From Psychrobacter sp. UBA5136 (GTDB lineage Bacteria > Pseudomonadota > Gammaproteobacteria > Pseudomonadales > Moraxellaceae), in contig NZ_DHYG01000054.1 of the NCBI RefSeq assembly GCF_002414005.1, positions 10,221 to 74,220 of the forward strand: a stretch of 64,000 nucleotides of DNA, in the 5' to 3' direction. Below are positions 26,474-35,850 of this stretch, piece by piece. The stretch's first letter is position 1; every line of letters begins with the position of its first letter. The notes under the pieces are model-generated. The model saw nothing but the letters and a program-made list of their open reading frames with translations. It made no database searches and was not told where the DNA came from. Both the position numbers and the translations under genes were made by a program.

Positions 26474-26629
26474 TTACATACGGCGACTGACAAATGCGAC
26501 AATGAATAAAATGACCGCGATTGCTAATAAGATATAAGCAAAGTTTGCAGACAGTCCAGCGATACCGCCAAACCCAAGTAAACTTGCAATCAATGCAATT
26601 ACGGCAAAAATAATAGCCCAACGAAACAT
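26474..26629 (-). CDS. DUF1328 (YtjA-type) small membrane protein
   Basis: A 51-residue protein read directly from the minus strand: it starts MFRWAIIFAVIALIASLLGF and ends IVAFVSRRM. Two hydrophobic helices are joined by GGIAGLSAN, the pattern of the DUF1328 family found in many proteobacteria. Function unknown; members are often stress-induced. GAGGAG lies about 6 nt before the ATG. It ends at a clear bidirectional terminator, which supports a real gene. Confidence 0.88.
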   Translation of the reverse strand: MFRWAIIFAVIALIASLLGFGGIAGLSANFAYILLAIAVILFIVAFVSRRM

Positions 26630-27106
26630 AGTATTCTCCTCAAATCATGGTTAAAAAACTCGGTGTTCAAATGGCGACTGTCGCTACTAACACATCTAAT
26701 AAACCGTTCACTAGCCAGTCAGCGATTTTATTCACCTAAAAATTTGCTTTTTGTTTTAATACTGCTTATCACTGCTTACGAATATAGATTAGCAATGATT
26801 TTCTTTAGAAAACGTTCATTTTGGTAATAATGTCGATAGGTTATGTAAACTTTGTAGCAAATCCTAGCTTTGATGATTTTTTACTTGGCTTTGCAAGACT
26901 TATGTGTAGAGATGGTGAACAATCACCGAAACGCGGTTATTTTTATGCCAAAATCTGCTATAAAGCTGAAGAGCTTGTTTTAGGCTTAGCAAAGGTTTTT
27001 AGCGGCATAGCAATAGCTATTTAACCATTAACGATGACAGCTACTCAGTAGCATTTAATGACAATGATAATTTAACAATAACCACTACTTAATAAGGAAA
27101 ATAAGT
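26630..27106. other. 477-nt region before the saccharopine-dehydrogenase-like gene
   Basis: It should contain the promoters of the DUF1328 gene (minus) and the next gene (plus). A 67-codon frame at 26821-27024 begins with TTG, has no ribosome-binding site and an unremarkable sequence; I do not call it. Nothing else was recognised. Confidence 0.35.
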
Positions 27107-28405
27107 ATGAACACGGACACTTCAAACACCACCAATACAGCAAATGATGAGCAATCAACGGTCAACGAAAAACGCTCCTATGCGGTGGTTTTATATGGCG
27201 CGACCAGTTTTGTCGGTCAGATTACGGCGCATTATTTAACAGAGTTTTTATCGAACGCTAAAGACAAAAACGGCGCGAACGTCACGTGGGCAATAGCCGG
27301 ACGTGATGAGGAAAAACTCAATGAGCTGCAATCTAAGCTTGCCAGCAAAGTTGATATCATTATTGCCGATAGTAACGATGCTGCTAGCCTCGATAAGATG
27401 ACTAAGCAAACTCAAGTCATTATTTCAACCGTCGGCCCTTACCTAAAGTACGGTGAGCCGCTGATTAAGTCTTGCGCCCATAATGGCACTGATTATGTTG
27501 ATCTCACGGGCGAAGCTATCTTTATCAAAGATATGATGGATAAATATCAGGATGCAGCAAAGCAAAGCGGCGCACGTATCGTCAACTCTTGCGGCTTTGA
27601 CTCTATCCCTTCAGATTTGGGCGTTTACTTTACCCAGCAGCAAGCGGAAGAAAAGTTCGGTAGCGCCTGCGATGTCATCCACATGCGCGTCAAAGCGGCA
27701 AAAGGCGGTTTATCTGGTGGCACTATTGCGTCGATGGCCACCATCTTTGAAGAAGTCGGGCAAGATAAATCACGCCGTAAGCAAGTTGCCAATCCTTATT
27801 TGCTCAACGACGATAAAGATGCGCCAAACGTGCGCCAAGACAATATCAGCAAACCAGAATACGATGACGAACACAAACGCTGGCTTGCGCCTTTTGTCAT
27901 GGCTAGCATCAACACGCGTATCGTGCACCGTAGTAACCAGCTGCTCGGTTATGAATATGGCCGCGACTTTAAATACGACGAAGCGATGTGGATGAAAGAT
28001 GGCGTTAAAGGAAAACTATCGAGCTATGCGATGAGCGCAGGCTTGTTAGGCTTTGCCACCGCTATGATGATTAAGCCGAGCCGCGAGCTATTATCTAAGC
28101 ATGTGTTACCCAAATCAGGCTCAGGTCCTTCTAAAGAAGAGCAAGAAAACGGCTATTTTGATATTCGCTTATTTGGGCAAACGGCCAATAACGATACCAT
28201 TCATACCAAGGTAACCGGCGATAAAGACCCGGGGTACGGCAGCACCTCACGCATGTTAGCGCAAGCGGCATTGTGCTTAGCGCAAGACATTAGCAAAAAA
28301 GAGGTGAGCGGCGGTTTTTGGACACCTGCCTCGGCAATGGGCGATCGTTTAATAGCGCGCCTAGAAGAGCATTCGGGCCTGCGCTTTGAAGTCGTCGATG
28401 CTTAA
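27107..28405 (+). CDS. Saccharopine dehydrogenase-like / trans-acting enoyl reductase family protein
   Basis: 432 residues. After a hydrophilic 25-residue N-terminus comes a Rossmann start (VVLYGATSFVGQITAHYL), then IIADSNDAASL, TVGPYLKYGEPLIKSCAHNG and DYVDLTGE, then a catalytic-region-like NSCGFDSIPSDLG. This is the layout of the NAD(P)-dependent reductases annotated as saccharopine dehydrogenase or, in mycobacteria, trans-acting enoyl reductase of lipid synthesis. A true role in lysine metabolism is unlikely; the substrate is unknown. ATG start, AAGGA upstream, terminator downstream. Monocistronic. Confidence 0.88.
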   Translation: MNTDTSNTTNTANDEQSTVNEKRSYAVVLYGATSFVGQITAHYLTEFLSNAKDKNGANVTWAIAGRDEEKLNELQSKLASKVDIIIADSNDAASLDKMTKQTQVIISTVGPYLKYGEPLIKSCAHNGTDYVDLTGEAIFIKDMMDKYQDAAKQSGARIVNSCGFDSIPSDLGVYFTQQQAEEKFGSACDVIHMRVKAAKGGLSGGTIASMATIFEEVGQDKSRRKQVANPYLLNDDKDAPNVRQDNISKPEYDDEHKRWLAPFVMASINTRIVHRSNQLLGYEYGRDFKYDEAMWMKDGVKGKLSSYAMSAGLLGFATAMMIKPSRELLSKHVLPKSGSGPSKEEQENGYFDIRLFGQTANNDTIHTKVTGDKDPGYGSTSRMLAQAALCLAQDISKKEVSGGFWTPASAMGDRLIARLEEHSGLRFEVVDA

Positions 28406-28812
28406 AACTTTCTATCTATAAAAGCAAACTTCCTATTTATAAAAGAAAAGCAATGTAATTTTTAGTAAAGTAGCCTAACCGCGTCTTGATAATAAGACGC
28501 GGTTTTTTATTACCTATTTTTCCTCCATTATTTTTTTCTTACATCGCGGCGCTAAAGTTTTTTAGGCAAATGTTAATAAATAATAACAACGTGTTTTTTT
28601 GGTAAACGATGTTGTCCATTTGCCCTTTTTCAATACATTAAACTACACATTTCCAGACTAATGTCACAGCCATATTGCTAGAACTGACGTAGGATAAAAC
28701 AGGTTATGGCGCGGATTTTAACCATCGAGCCCAAATATACCAAAACCAATGTTGGTAAACCCCATTAGAAAACTCAAAGAGAAACATTAACAATAATTAA
28801 GAGGGAATGATT
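28406..28812. other. 407-nt intergenic region with a terminator at its start
   Basis: It holds the terminator at 28478-28510 and then about 300 nt of AT-rich DNA leading to the next plus-strand gene. GAGGG lies just before that gene. No further gene or RNA was recognised. Confidence 0.35.
28478..28510 (+). terminator. Terminator after the saccharopine-dehydrogenase-like gene
   Basis: Stem AACCGCGTCTT / AAGACGCGGTT with a short loop, followed by TTTTT. Confidence 0.92.
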
Positions 28813-29658
28813 ATGAAACTGCATGTATTAACAGCCGCTATTTTAACTTCAGGTGCCGCCATGTTTGCCAGTACGGCCAACGCCGCTATGACCACTGATA
28901 ATCATGGCAACGTCGGTTATGATACTTATGATGAGTGTGTCATGGCCGTCAAAGATGGCTCAGCCAAATTTTATACGCCTTATACCTATCAAAAACCAAA
29001 GCTGCGTGCGGGCGAAGCTTCTATCAAAAAAATGCGCTTATCTGAGGTCATGATTCCGCAAACGGTGGTAAATAATAACAACTTACAAGCCAGTGATTAT
29101 TCAGCAGGTGCCTGTGATTTAGGGGTGGGACAATCAAATGGTCGCTACGGTGTCTCAGGCGCATTGGTGGGCAAATATGTACCAATTGCAGCTGATATGC
29201 CAGTCAACGTTTATATGGATAAAGCTGGCAATCCGGTACGTTTAAGCATGCAGCAGTGTGACAACCACTTTAGCGCTAAATTTCCAACGCCTATTATGAG
29301 TGTCGCCAAAGAAACCGAAGCGCCAGCACCAGAGCCCCAAATTGCTATCACGGAAGCACGTAGCATGGAGCCAGTCGTTGTCGAAACCACACGCGTTATC
29401 CGTCCGGCTAAATATCGTGTAAAAGAAGTTATCATTGCGCCAGAAGACCAAATCAAACGGGTTAACACCACAAGTGGTACGGCAATTGCGGTAGAAGATG
29501 GCGCCAATCGTGCCGTTATCGTTGGTGAAGAAGCAGATGCCAACGTCCTTGAAGATACAGAAATCAGCCAAACCTTTCCTGTGATTCGTGTACCTGACAA
29601 CAATAAACAGCAGCGCGTTGTCGATCCAAGCACAGGAAAATATGTGATTGTTGAATAA
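28813..29658 (+). CDS. Secreted protein of unknown function
   Basis: 281 residues. I chose the ATG at 28813, 7 nt after GAGGG; an ATG two codons earlier is too close to it. A signal peptide ends near ANAA. The mature part holds two paired-cysteine regions (YDECVMAV, AGACDLGV, MQQCDNHF), a Pro/Glu-rich linker (EAPAPEPQ) near residues 170-180, and a C-terminal beta-rich segment with EDQIKRVNTTSG and KYVIVE. I do not know the family. A second secreted-protein gene follows 250 nt later on the same strand. Confidence 0.78.
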   Translation: MKLHVLTAAILTSGAAMFASTANAAMTTDNHGNVGYDTYDECVMAVKDGSAKFYTPYTYQKPKLRAGEASIKKMRLSEVMIPQTVVNNNNLQASDYSAGACDLGVGQSNGRYGVSGALVGKYVPIAADMPVNVYMDKAGNPVRLSMQQCDNHFSAKFPTPIMSVAKETEAPAPEPQIAITEARSMEPVVVETTRVIRPAKYRVKEVIIAPEDQIKRVNTTSGTAIAVEDGANRAVIVGEEADANVLEDTEISQTFPVIRVPDNNKQQRVVDPSTGKYVIVE

Positions 29659-29771
29659 TTTTTTGGGAATGAATACGCTTGGTTGGTTATTGTTCAAACT
29701 TATGAGTGATGGTTGCATAACGTCACAACAATATACCAAACTGTTAGAAGGTTAATAACTTTACTACTGAA

Positions 29772-29796
29772 ATACTGGCTAGATAGCTGGTATTTT
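29772..29796 (+). terminator. Weak candidate terminator
   Basis: TACTGGCT (29773-29780) / AGCTGGTA (29785-29792) can pair through two G-U wobbles, and TTTT follows. It lies about 115 nt after the secreted-protein stop. Confidence 0.3.
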
Positions 29797-29910
29797 GCGT
29801 TTGGCAATAAAAGTACAATCAAGTGAAAAACACTCTCATTAACAAGTTATTTGTTAAAAAATAACTCGCTTGTTTAAAAAATTATCCTTTATCTATTTTT
29901 GGAGACTCAT

Positions 29911-30399
29911 ATGAAAAAGAATGCTTTATCCCTAATTTTAGGAGCTACGCTGATTTTACCTACGCTTGCTATGGCTGCCCCTGCCAACACTAAAGAGGTG
30001 ACGCCAGCAGATAAGCTTTCTGCGCCCGTGGAAAATACCTTACAAGCTGAAGTAGAAGGGCCAGATGGTGAGTTACTGGCCACACAGCCCGGTGCGGTGG
30101 AAAGCAATGAGTCTGTGACTGTCGCGGATGCAGACATGGATGAAGCTGGAGATGAGGAAAATAACAGCGTAGAAGCCGCTGCTCTACAATCTGCACAGCC
30201 TGCACAGGCGCTAAACATGCAGCATAGCGATGCAAACTATCAGCCGCTAATTGCAGGCGAAGGCTCGGCCGCCAAAGAATCGACAGATACTCCTATTACT
30301 CTGCAAGAGAAGAAAAAAGACAAACGCGGTGAGCTATTGGCCACGCAGCCAGCGGATGTTGAATTTAAAGAAAGCCGCCGCATTGCTGTAGCCCGCTAA
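29911..30399 (+). CDS. Acidic secreted protein with a duplicated GELLATQP motif
   Basis: 162 residues from the ATG at 29911 (GGAG 6 nt upstream; a TTG at 29899 is ignored). Signal peptide to about MAA/APA. The mature chain is acidic, Ala/Glu-rich and probably disordered. The motif GELLATQP plus eight further related residues occurs twice: 53-68 (GAVESNES) and 140-155 (ADVEFKES), near the start and the end of the mature protein. The C-terminus RRIAVAR is basic. I do not recognise the family. Closed by a terminator. Confidence 0.75.
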   Translation: MKKNALSLILGATLILPTLAMAAPANTKEVTPADKLSAPVENTLQAEVEGPDGELLATQPGAVESNESVTVADADMDEAGDEENNSVEAAALQSAQPAQALNMQHSDANYQPLIAGEGSAAKESTDTPITLQEKKKDKRGELLATQPADVEFKESRRIAVAR

Positions 30400-30492
30400 G
30401 GTATGTTGGTTAAAAATACAGTGGTAAATCAACAAAACGCACTGAGTTGCATGATGGTGTAACTCAGCGTTATAAATGGTCGTTTAAGACAT

Positions 30493-30522
30493 AAAAAAGG
30501 CAGCTTGATGGCTGCCTTTTTT
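30493..30522. terminator. Bidirectional terminator, secreted protein / tex
   Basis: Stem AAAAAAGGCAGC / GCTGCCTTTTTT with a TTGATG loop, between convergent genes. Confidence 0.93.
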
Positions 30523-30563
30523 ATGATGCTCTGATATCAAAACTTATTACTTCTTAGTCCTTA

Positions 30564-33155
30564 TTACTTCTTAGACTTAGTCACGCCCGCTTCTTGTAAT
30601 AGCGCACCTAGCGTGCCCATTTTACTGGGCGCTTCTGCTTTCTCCGTTCTTGGCGCTTTACTGCGGTTGTTGCTATTGTCTTTATCTTGACGATTGCCAC
30701 GCGGTTTTGACGGACGCTTATCCGCTGCTGGGCGGTTGTTATTTGAGCGACTACTATTTTTACGGTTATCACTTTCACGGTCATTACTTTCACGATTACT
30801 AGCTGGCCGGCTGCTGCGTGGGCGACTGGCTTTGTCGTCATTACCCGTACTTTCAGAAGCCTTGGCTGCTGAACGTGCAGGTTTTACACCTTCAGGCTTC
30901 ATACTAAAACCAATACGGCCGCGTTTTTCATCGATAGAAATCACACGTACAGAGACAATATCACCGGGCTTAACGCGGTTCATCGGGTCAGCAACGAAGT
31001 CATTGGCCATCTGTGAGATATGAACCAAGCCATCTTGATGCACGCCGACATCAACAAAGCAACCAAAGGCGGTAACGTTGGTCACCACGCCTTCAAGCTG
31101 CATGCCTTCGCTTAAGTCTTTAATGCTATTGACGTCTTCACGGAAGTTGGCGGTCTTAAACTCAGGACGCGGGTCGCGAGCAGGCTTGGCAAGCTCTTCA
31201 ATGATCGCTTTGACACTGATGTTATCATCATTGGCAGCAAGCGCGGTGGTATCGATACTGTTTAGCACGCCTTCATTACCGATTATTTCTGGCAATGCTT
31301 TACCCGTTTGCTCAAGTAGGCTGTCAACCAGCGCATAGCTTTCTGGGTGCACGCCTGTTGCATCAAGGGGATTGCTACCGCCATGCACACGCAAGAAACC
31401 TGCTGCTTGCTCAAAGGTTTTTACCCCTAAGCGCGGCACGTTTTTTAGCGCTTCACGGCTATCAAAGGCGCCATGCTCTTTACGATAGGTGACGATTTGC
31501 TGGGCGACGTTTTTATTTAAACCCGCAATGTGCGCCAAGATAGCAGGACTTGCGGTATTCACATCAACGCCAACCGCATTCACGCTATCTTGCGTGACTT
31601 TATCGAGGCTGTCTGCTAACTGGTTTTGATTGACGTCATGCTGATATTGACCAACGCCAATGGCTTTTGGGTCAACCTTAACCAATTCTGATAAAGGATC
31701 TTGCAAGCGGCGCGCAATAGAAACCGCACCGCGTACCGAGACATCTAAATTAGCAAGTTCATCACTGGCAAGCTCGCTCGCCGAATAAACAGAAGCGCCA
31801 GATTCATTCACGATAACGGCTTTGGCTTTTAGCTCAGCGTTGGCCGCCAAAATCTCTTTAATCATCGCGTCAGTTTCGCGGCTTGCCGTACCATTACCGA
31901 TTGCGACTAAATCAACCTTATAGGTGCTTAACAGCTCATCGATGACTTTTTTGGCTTCATCCATCTTATTATCAGGAGCAAATGGATAAACGGTTGCCAC
32001 AACTGGCTTGTCTTCACTATCTAACATCACATGGCCTTGGGCATCGACAATTGCCATTTTAACGCCATGACGAATACCAGGATCAACGCCCAAAATTACT
32101 TTGCGGCCAGCAGGTGCTGCCATGAGCAAATGCTGTAAATTATTGGCAAAGACATCAATGGCGTCGGCTTCAGCAGCCAGACGTTTTTCGGTCAATAAAC
32201 GGTGCTCGATATGCGGACGCCATTTTTCTTTCCATAAGCTAGTTGCTGCTTCTGTCAAAAACTCCTGACGCTCAGCTGGCGCTTTGGTATCAATCTCAAA
32301 ATGCTTAATAATTTTGTCGATAAAAGGAGCGTCTTCGCCTTCGATTTTTAACCCTAAAACGTTTTCTTGGCGACCACGTAGCATCGCAAGCAAGCGATGA
32401 TTTGGCAGACGCGCAAGGCTTTCGCTATGCTCGAAGTAATCTTTGAATTTCTCGCCGACTTCACGTTTTTCTTCACTGGCAACGCTCGATACAATACTTG
32501 CCGTTTTTGCAAAACCACTGCGCAGATTATCGAGTAAGTCCAACGCTTGCGTCCATTCATCAACGATGATGGCTTGTACGCCTGCCAATTGCTTGTCGAT
32601 ATCATTAAAATCGACGTCAATCTCATTACCACCATCGTCAGAGATACTAGATGGTACTTGATAATCAGCCAGCGCTTCTGTCGGGGTAATCTCTTGCGTT
32701 AGGATAGCCTTTGCTGGCATGTCCAAACCGGCGGCCCGTGCTTTTGCGGCTGGTGAACGGCGACGCGGACGATAGGGCAAGTAGATGTCTTCAAGCTCAA
32801 GTTTCGACGTCGCATTATCAATACGCGCCTGCAGCTCGTCGGTCAAATTACCCTGCGTGCTTAGCAGCTCGGTAATTTTAAGGCGACGGGTTGCCATATC
32901 GCGCTCATAATTAAGCGCCTTCTCTAAAGCTCGCAGCTGCGCATCGTCAAGATTTTGCGTTTTTTCTTTGCGATAACGGGCAATAAACGGAACGGTCGCG
33001 CCTTCATCGTAAAGTTTGACAAACGCATTGACTTGAGCAGTCTTAATGCCAAGCGCGCGAGCAAGCTTGTCGTGAATATTCGCGTGTGTGGTTGCATCTA
33101 AAACCTGTGCATTTGTCGAGGTTTGAGATGGCGTTAAGGTATCAGTGCTACTCAT
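30564..33155 (-). CDS. tex: Tex/YhgF transcription accessory protein
   Basis: RNA-binding S1 protein linked to transcription and translation quality control. 863 residues: N-terminal helical domain, YqgF/RuvC-like domain (VILGVDPGIRHGVKMAIVD, ending in AIGNGTASRETD), helix-hairpin-helix pairs (VGVDVNTASPAILAHIAGL and RLGVKTFEQAAGFLRV), then S1 (LEGVVTNVTAFGCFVDVGVHQDGLVH). The last 120 or so residues are a Ser/Arg/Asn/Lys-rich disordered tail, not in E. coli Tex (773), ending in a helix-like GTLGALLQEAGVTKSKK. ATG start. Monocistronic and divergent from ompR. Confidence 0.96.
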   Translation of the reverse strand: MSSTDTLTPSQTSTNAQVLDATTHANIHDKLARALGIKTAQVNAFVKLYDEGATVPFIARYRKEKTQNLDDAQLRALEKALNYERDMATRRLKITELLSTQGNLTDELQARIDNATSKLELEDIYLPYRPRRRSPAAKARAAGLDMPAKAILTQEITPTEALADYQVPSSISDDGGNEIDVDFNDIDKQLAGVQAIIVDEWTQALDLLDNLRSGFAKTASIVSSVASEEKREVGEKFKDYFEHSESLARLPNHRLLAMLRGRQENVLGLKIEGEDAPFIDKIIKHFEIDTKAPAERQEFLTEAATSLWKEKWRPHIEHRLLTEKRLAAEADAIDVFANNLQHLLMAAPAGRKVILGVDPGIRHGVKMAIVDAQGHVMLDSEDKPVVATVYPFAPDNKMDEAKKVIDELLSTYKVDLVAIGNGTASRETDAMIKEILAANAELKAKAVIVNESGASVYSASELASDELANLDVSVRGAVSIARRLQDPLSELVKVDPKAIGVGQYQHDVNQNQLADSLDKVTQDSVNAVGVDVNTASPAILAHIAGLNKNVAQQIVTYRKEHGAFDSREALKNVPRLGVKTFEQAAGFLRVHGGSNPLDATGVHPESYALVDSLLEQTGKALPEIIGNEGVLNSIDTTALAANDDNISVKAIIEELAKPARDPRPEFKTANFREDVNSIKDLSEGMQLEGVVTNVTAFGCFVDVGVHQDGLVHISQMANDFVADPMNRVKPGDIVSVRVISIDEKRGRIGFSMKPEGVKPARSAAKASESTGNDDKASRPRSSRPASNRESNDRESDNRKNSSRSNNNRPAADKRPSKPRGNRQDKDNSNNRSKAPRTEKAEAPSKMGTLGALLQEAGVTKSKK

Positions 33156-33591
33156 AGACGTATCAATCGTTGAGAAATGTAGTTTTGCATTATAGCAAAA
33201 GCTGCATGAATAAAAATCCTTTTTATCTTTTCGTTATTTAATGCCTGTTTTATCATAAAAATCATCGGATATCATCCGTTCTGACGCCTTGTTAAACAAA
33301 CGCATACAGCATTTATCAGTATCAGTGATGCAATTAGGATTGCAATCTTATACACTAAAGTATCAAGGGCGCAAATATAGCTCAGCATTACCACATTGAA
33401 CAAAAGTCTTTATTTTTTATACGTTTTTTCGACTATTATATTTTTTAGCAATAAAACTTATCAACGGATTGATCATTAAATAATAACAAGATTTTAAGTT
33501 ATATCCTTTAATGATGTTTTTATAAATAGGTTTTACTAATAATTTTACTGAAAGTTTCTACTAATAATAATTTTTATAAGAGGATGACTGT
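33156..33591. other. 436-nt divergent region, tex / ompR
   Basis: Very AT-rich, with promoters in both directions expected. AAGAGGA lies 9 nt before the ompR ATG. No clear -35/-10 pair, operator or RNA was recognised. Confidence 0.35.
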
Positions 33592-34350
33592 ATGACTGAT
33601 AACAACAGCCCCGACACTTTAAACCAGCGCATCTTAGTCGTTGATGACGATGCGCGCTTGCGCTCTTTATTGCAGCGCTTTTTAGAGGACGATGGGTTTG
33701 TCGTCCGTACGGCTCATGATGGCAATCAGATGGACAAATTGATGCAGCGTGAGCTGTTCTCATTGGTGGTGTTAGATTTAATGTTGCCAGGCGAAGACGG
33801 TATCAGTATTTGTAAGCGCTTGCGTGAAGACAACGGCGATATTCCAATTATCATGCTGACGGCCAAAGGTGGCGATGCCGACCGCATTGCTGGACTTGAG
33901 GCGGGTGCTGATGATTATTTGCCAAAGCCCTTTAATCCAAAAGAGCTACTGGCGCGTATCAAAGCAGTCCTGCGCCGCCAAAACCGTGAGCTGCCGGGTG
34001 CGCCAAGTCATCAGATGGAAGTGGTTGAATTTGGACCGTGGACGCTTGATTTATCGACCCGTACGCTGAAACGTGAAGGCAATGTGGTTACTTTAACGAC
34101 TGGTGAATTTTCGGTGTTAAAAGCCTTAGTTCAGCATCCTCGTGAGCCGTTAACGCGTGATAAATTAATGAACCTTGCCCGCGGCCGTGAGTGGGGCGCG
34201 ATGGAGCGTTCTATCGACGTGCAAGTATCGCGTTTGCGCCGCCTGATTGAGGACAACCCGTCACAAGCGCGTTATATCCAAACCGTTTGGGGTGTCGGCT
34301 ATGTGTTCGTCCCTGACGAAGCGGAAGTAGAAGCGGCTAAGAGCGAATAG
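33592..34350 (+). CDS. ompR: OmpR-family response regulator
   Basis: Two-component regulator that binds DNA when phosphorylated; OmpR controls porins and osmotic response. 252 residues: receiver domain with the acidic pocket DDD (18-20), phospho-acceptor Asp62 in VVLDLMLPGEDG and the LPKPFNPKELLARI lysine; then the winged-helix C-terminal domain (TTGEFSVLKALVQHPREPLTRDKLM, ERSIDVQVSRLRRLIE, QTVWGVGYVFVPD). The last block is characteristic of OmpR itself. No histidine kinase follows: a terminator begins 24 nt after the stop. The kinase must be elsewhere. Confidence 0.93.
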   Translation: MTDNNSPDTLNQRILVVDDDARLRSLLQRFLEDDGFVVRTAHDGNQMDKLMQRELFSLVVLDLMLPGEDGISICKRLREDNGDIPIIMLTAKGGDADRIAGLEAGADDYLPKPFNPKELLARIKAVLRRQNRELPGAPSHQMEVVEFGPWTLDLSTRTLKREGNVVTLTTGEFSVLKALVQHPREPLTRDKLMNLARGREWGAMERSIDVQVSRLRRLIEDNPSQARYIQTVWGVGYVFVPDEAEVEAAKSE

Positions 34351-34373
34351 CGCTTGATGGTATTCAAGGCAAT

Positions 34374-34407
34374 AAAAAGCCCTGCAGCCAATGTGCAGGG
34401 CTTTTTA
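34374..34407 (+). terminator. Terminator of ompR
   Basis: Stem AAAAAGCCCTGCA / TGCAGGGCTTTTT with a 7-nt loop. Confidence 0.93.
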
Positions 34408-34499
34408 TTGATCTAACTAACGATAATTACAGTCATTCAAAATAAAATTGATACGTTAATATCCACGTGCGACTGAACAAATTTTTCTTATACCTAAAA

Positions 34500-34766
34500 C
34501 TAACGTAATTGACTGTCTTTACTACCGCGGCGATTAAACAGCTCGACCGCCTTTGCTTGTTTTTCAAGCTCTGTTTGGCAGCCTATACAGTGCTGCACGC
34601 CTGGTACGGCAACGCGCCGCGCTTCTAGAATGGCGTTACCGCACTCATCACAAAACTCAGCGCTTTCACCCGTTGGTAGCGCACGCCGTGCCCGCTCTAA
34701 CGCATCGTTGACCGTCGCATCCATTTGTTCATGCTCTGCCCCATCTCTTGACCAACCACCTGCCAT
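34500..34766 (-). CDS. ybiI: DksA/TraR-family zinc-finger protein, YbiI-type
   Basis: 88 residues with a C4 zinc finger: Cys39 and Cys42 (FCDECGN), Cys60 and Cys63 (HCIGC). The start MAGGWSRDGAEHEQMD and the end NRRGSKDSQLR match E. coli YbiI as I recall it. Members are small DksA relatives that may act on RNA polymerase; the specific role is unknown. The ATG at 34766 has AGGATAAG upstream; the frame runs 28 codons further with no ribosome-binding site. Monocistronic, minus strand. Confidence 0.92.
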   Translation of the reverse strand: MAGGWSRDGAEHEQMDATVNDALERARRALPTGESAEFCDECGNAILEARRVAVPGVQHCIGCQTELEKQAKAVELFNRRGSKDSQLR

Positions 34767-34928
34767 AATCTTATCCTGTTTTTTATTAATACTATTTAGG
34801 TTGTAATTGATAAAAGTCTTTAATAACAAATAGATGGGGTTATATAGCATTTATTTCAATCAATAAATGCTTTTATAGATACCATTAATAGCGATAAAAA
34901 TAATGAGCAATAAAATGGTAAATGATGA

Positions 34929-35765
34929 TTAATTTTTTGGCTGTAGCTCAACCACTTGACCGCGCACGCCGATGCTTTCATCACTCATCAAAAACACGTA
35001 ACCACCCATAATATCTTCTGGCGTTTTTAGGCTCATCGGATTTTCACCGGGAAAGGCATGGGCGCGCATATTGGTACGGGTGCCGCCAGGGTTGATACAG
35101 TTAAAGCGTAAATTGGTGGTGTTTTGCGTTTCTTGGGTAAAGATATCGCTCATGCCTTCAACCGCTTGCTTAGAGAGCGCATACGCGCCCCAAAATGCGC
35201 GCGGATGGGTGCCGACGCTACTAGAGGTAAAGACGATAGAACCATTTGGCGCGTCTTTAAGCAGCGGCAGCAGCGCTTGGGTGAGCATAAAGGTAGCCGT
35301 AAAATTAACCTTCATGACTTGGGCAAACATATCGACATCGTACATTTCAAGCGGCGTTAAAGCACCGAGCATGCCAGCGTTATGCAATACACCATCGAGC
35401 TGACCGACTTCTTTCGCAATCAAATTCTCTAGCGTTTGCATCTCAGCATAGGTGGCGCCTTCTAAATTCATCGGGAGCATCGCAGGCTGCTTGCCACCAA
35501 AGCTCTCAATTTCATCGTAAACGTATTCAAGCTTGCTGCTGGTGCGCCCCAACAATAACACCGTTGCCCCATAACGGGCATAAGTTAAAGCAGCGACACG
35601 GCCGATACCATCACCAGCACCCGTTACCAAGATTGTCTTGCCATCTAAGCAGTTATCAGGCGGTACAAAATTACGAATAGCGTCGTGCGATATAGACGAT
35701 GCAGAGTTTTGCGCAGCTGGTTGATTGCTTTGCTGCGGCGTTGGCGGATTAGTATGGTCACTCAT
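34929..35765 (-). CDS. yciK: YciK-type short-chain dehydrogenase
   Basis: NAD(P)-dependent SDR, 278 residues. Cofactor loop TGAGDGIGR; NAG motif HNAGMLG; Ser in FTSSSVG; Tyr-Lys pair in WGAYALSKQAVEG; then NCINPGGTRTNMRAHAFPGE. These fit YciK, whose substrate is unknown. A disordered Gln/Asn-rich segment of about 35 residues precedes the fold. I chose the ATG at 35765; an in-frame GTG at 35777 has no better support. It is the third gene of the ubiG-mupP-yciK set known in Pseudomonas, so it is likely co-transcribed with them. Confidence 0.92.
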   Translation of the reverse strand: MSDHTNPPTPQQSNQPAAQNSASSISHDAIRNFVPPDNCLDGKTILVTGAGDGIGRVAALTYARYGATVLLLGRTSSKLEYVYDEIESFGGKQPAMLPMNLEGATYAEMQTLENLIAKEVGQLDGVLHNAGMLGALTPLEMYDVDMFAQVMKVNFTATFMLTQALLPLLKDAPNGSIVFTSSSVGTHPRAFWGAYALSKQAVEGMSDIFTQETQNTTNLRFNCINPGGTRTNMRAHAFPGENPMSLKTPEDIMGGYVFLMSDESIGVRGQVVELQPKN

Positions 35766-35850
35766 GGCATTACTCACGGCTTATTATTGAATAGGTAGGA
35801 CGCTTAATAGCTATCTCGATTATGTCGTATTTGGCTTATAATTATTTACT

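Noticed and set aside
26821..27024. 67-codon open frame on the plus strand
   Set aside because: TTG start, no ribosome-binding site, no recognisable pattern, inside a divergent intergenic stretch.
29211..29739. Two frames of 140 and 165 codons antisense to the secreted protein at 28813
   Set aside because: Shadows of a gene with signal peptide, ribosome-binding site and consistent codon use on the other strand.
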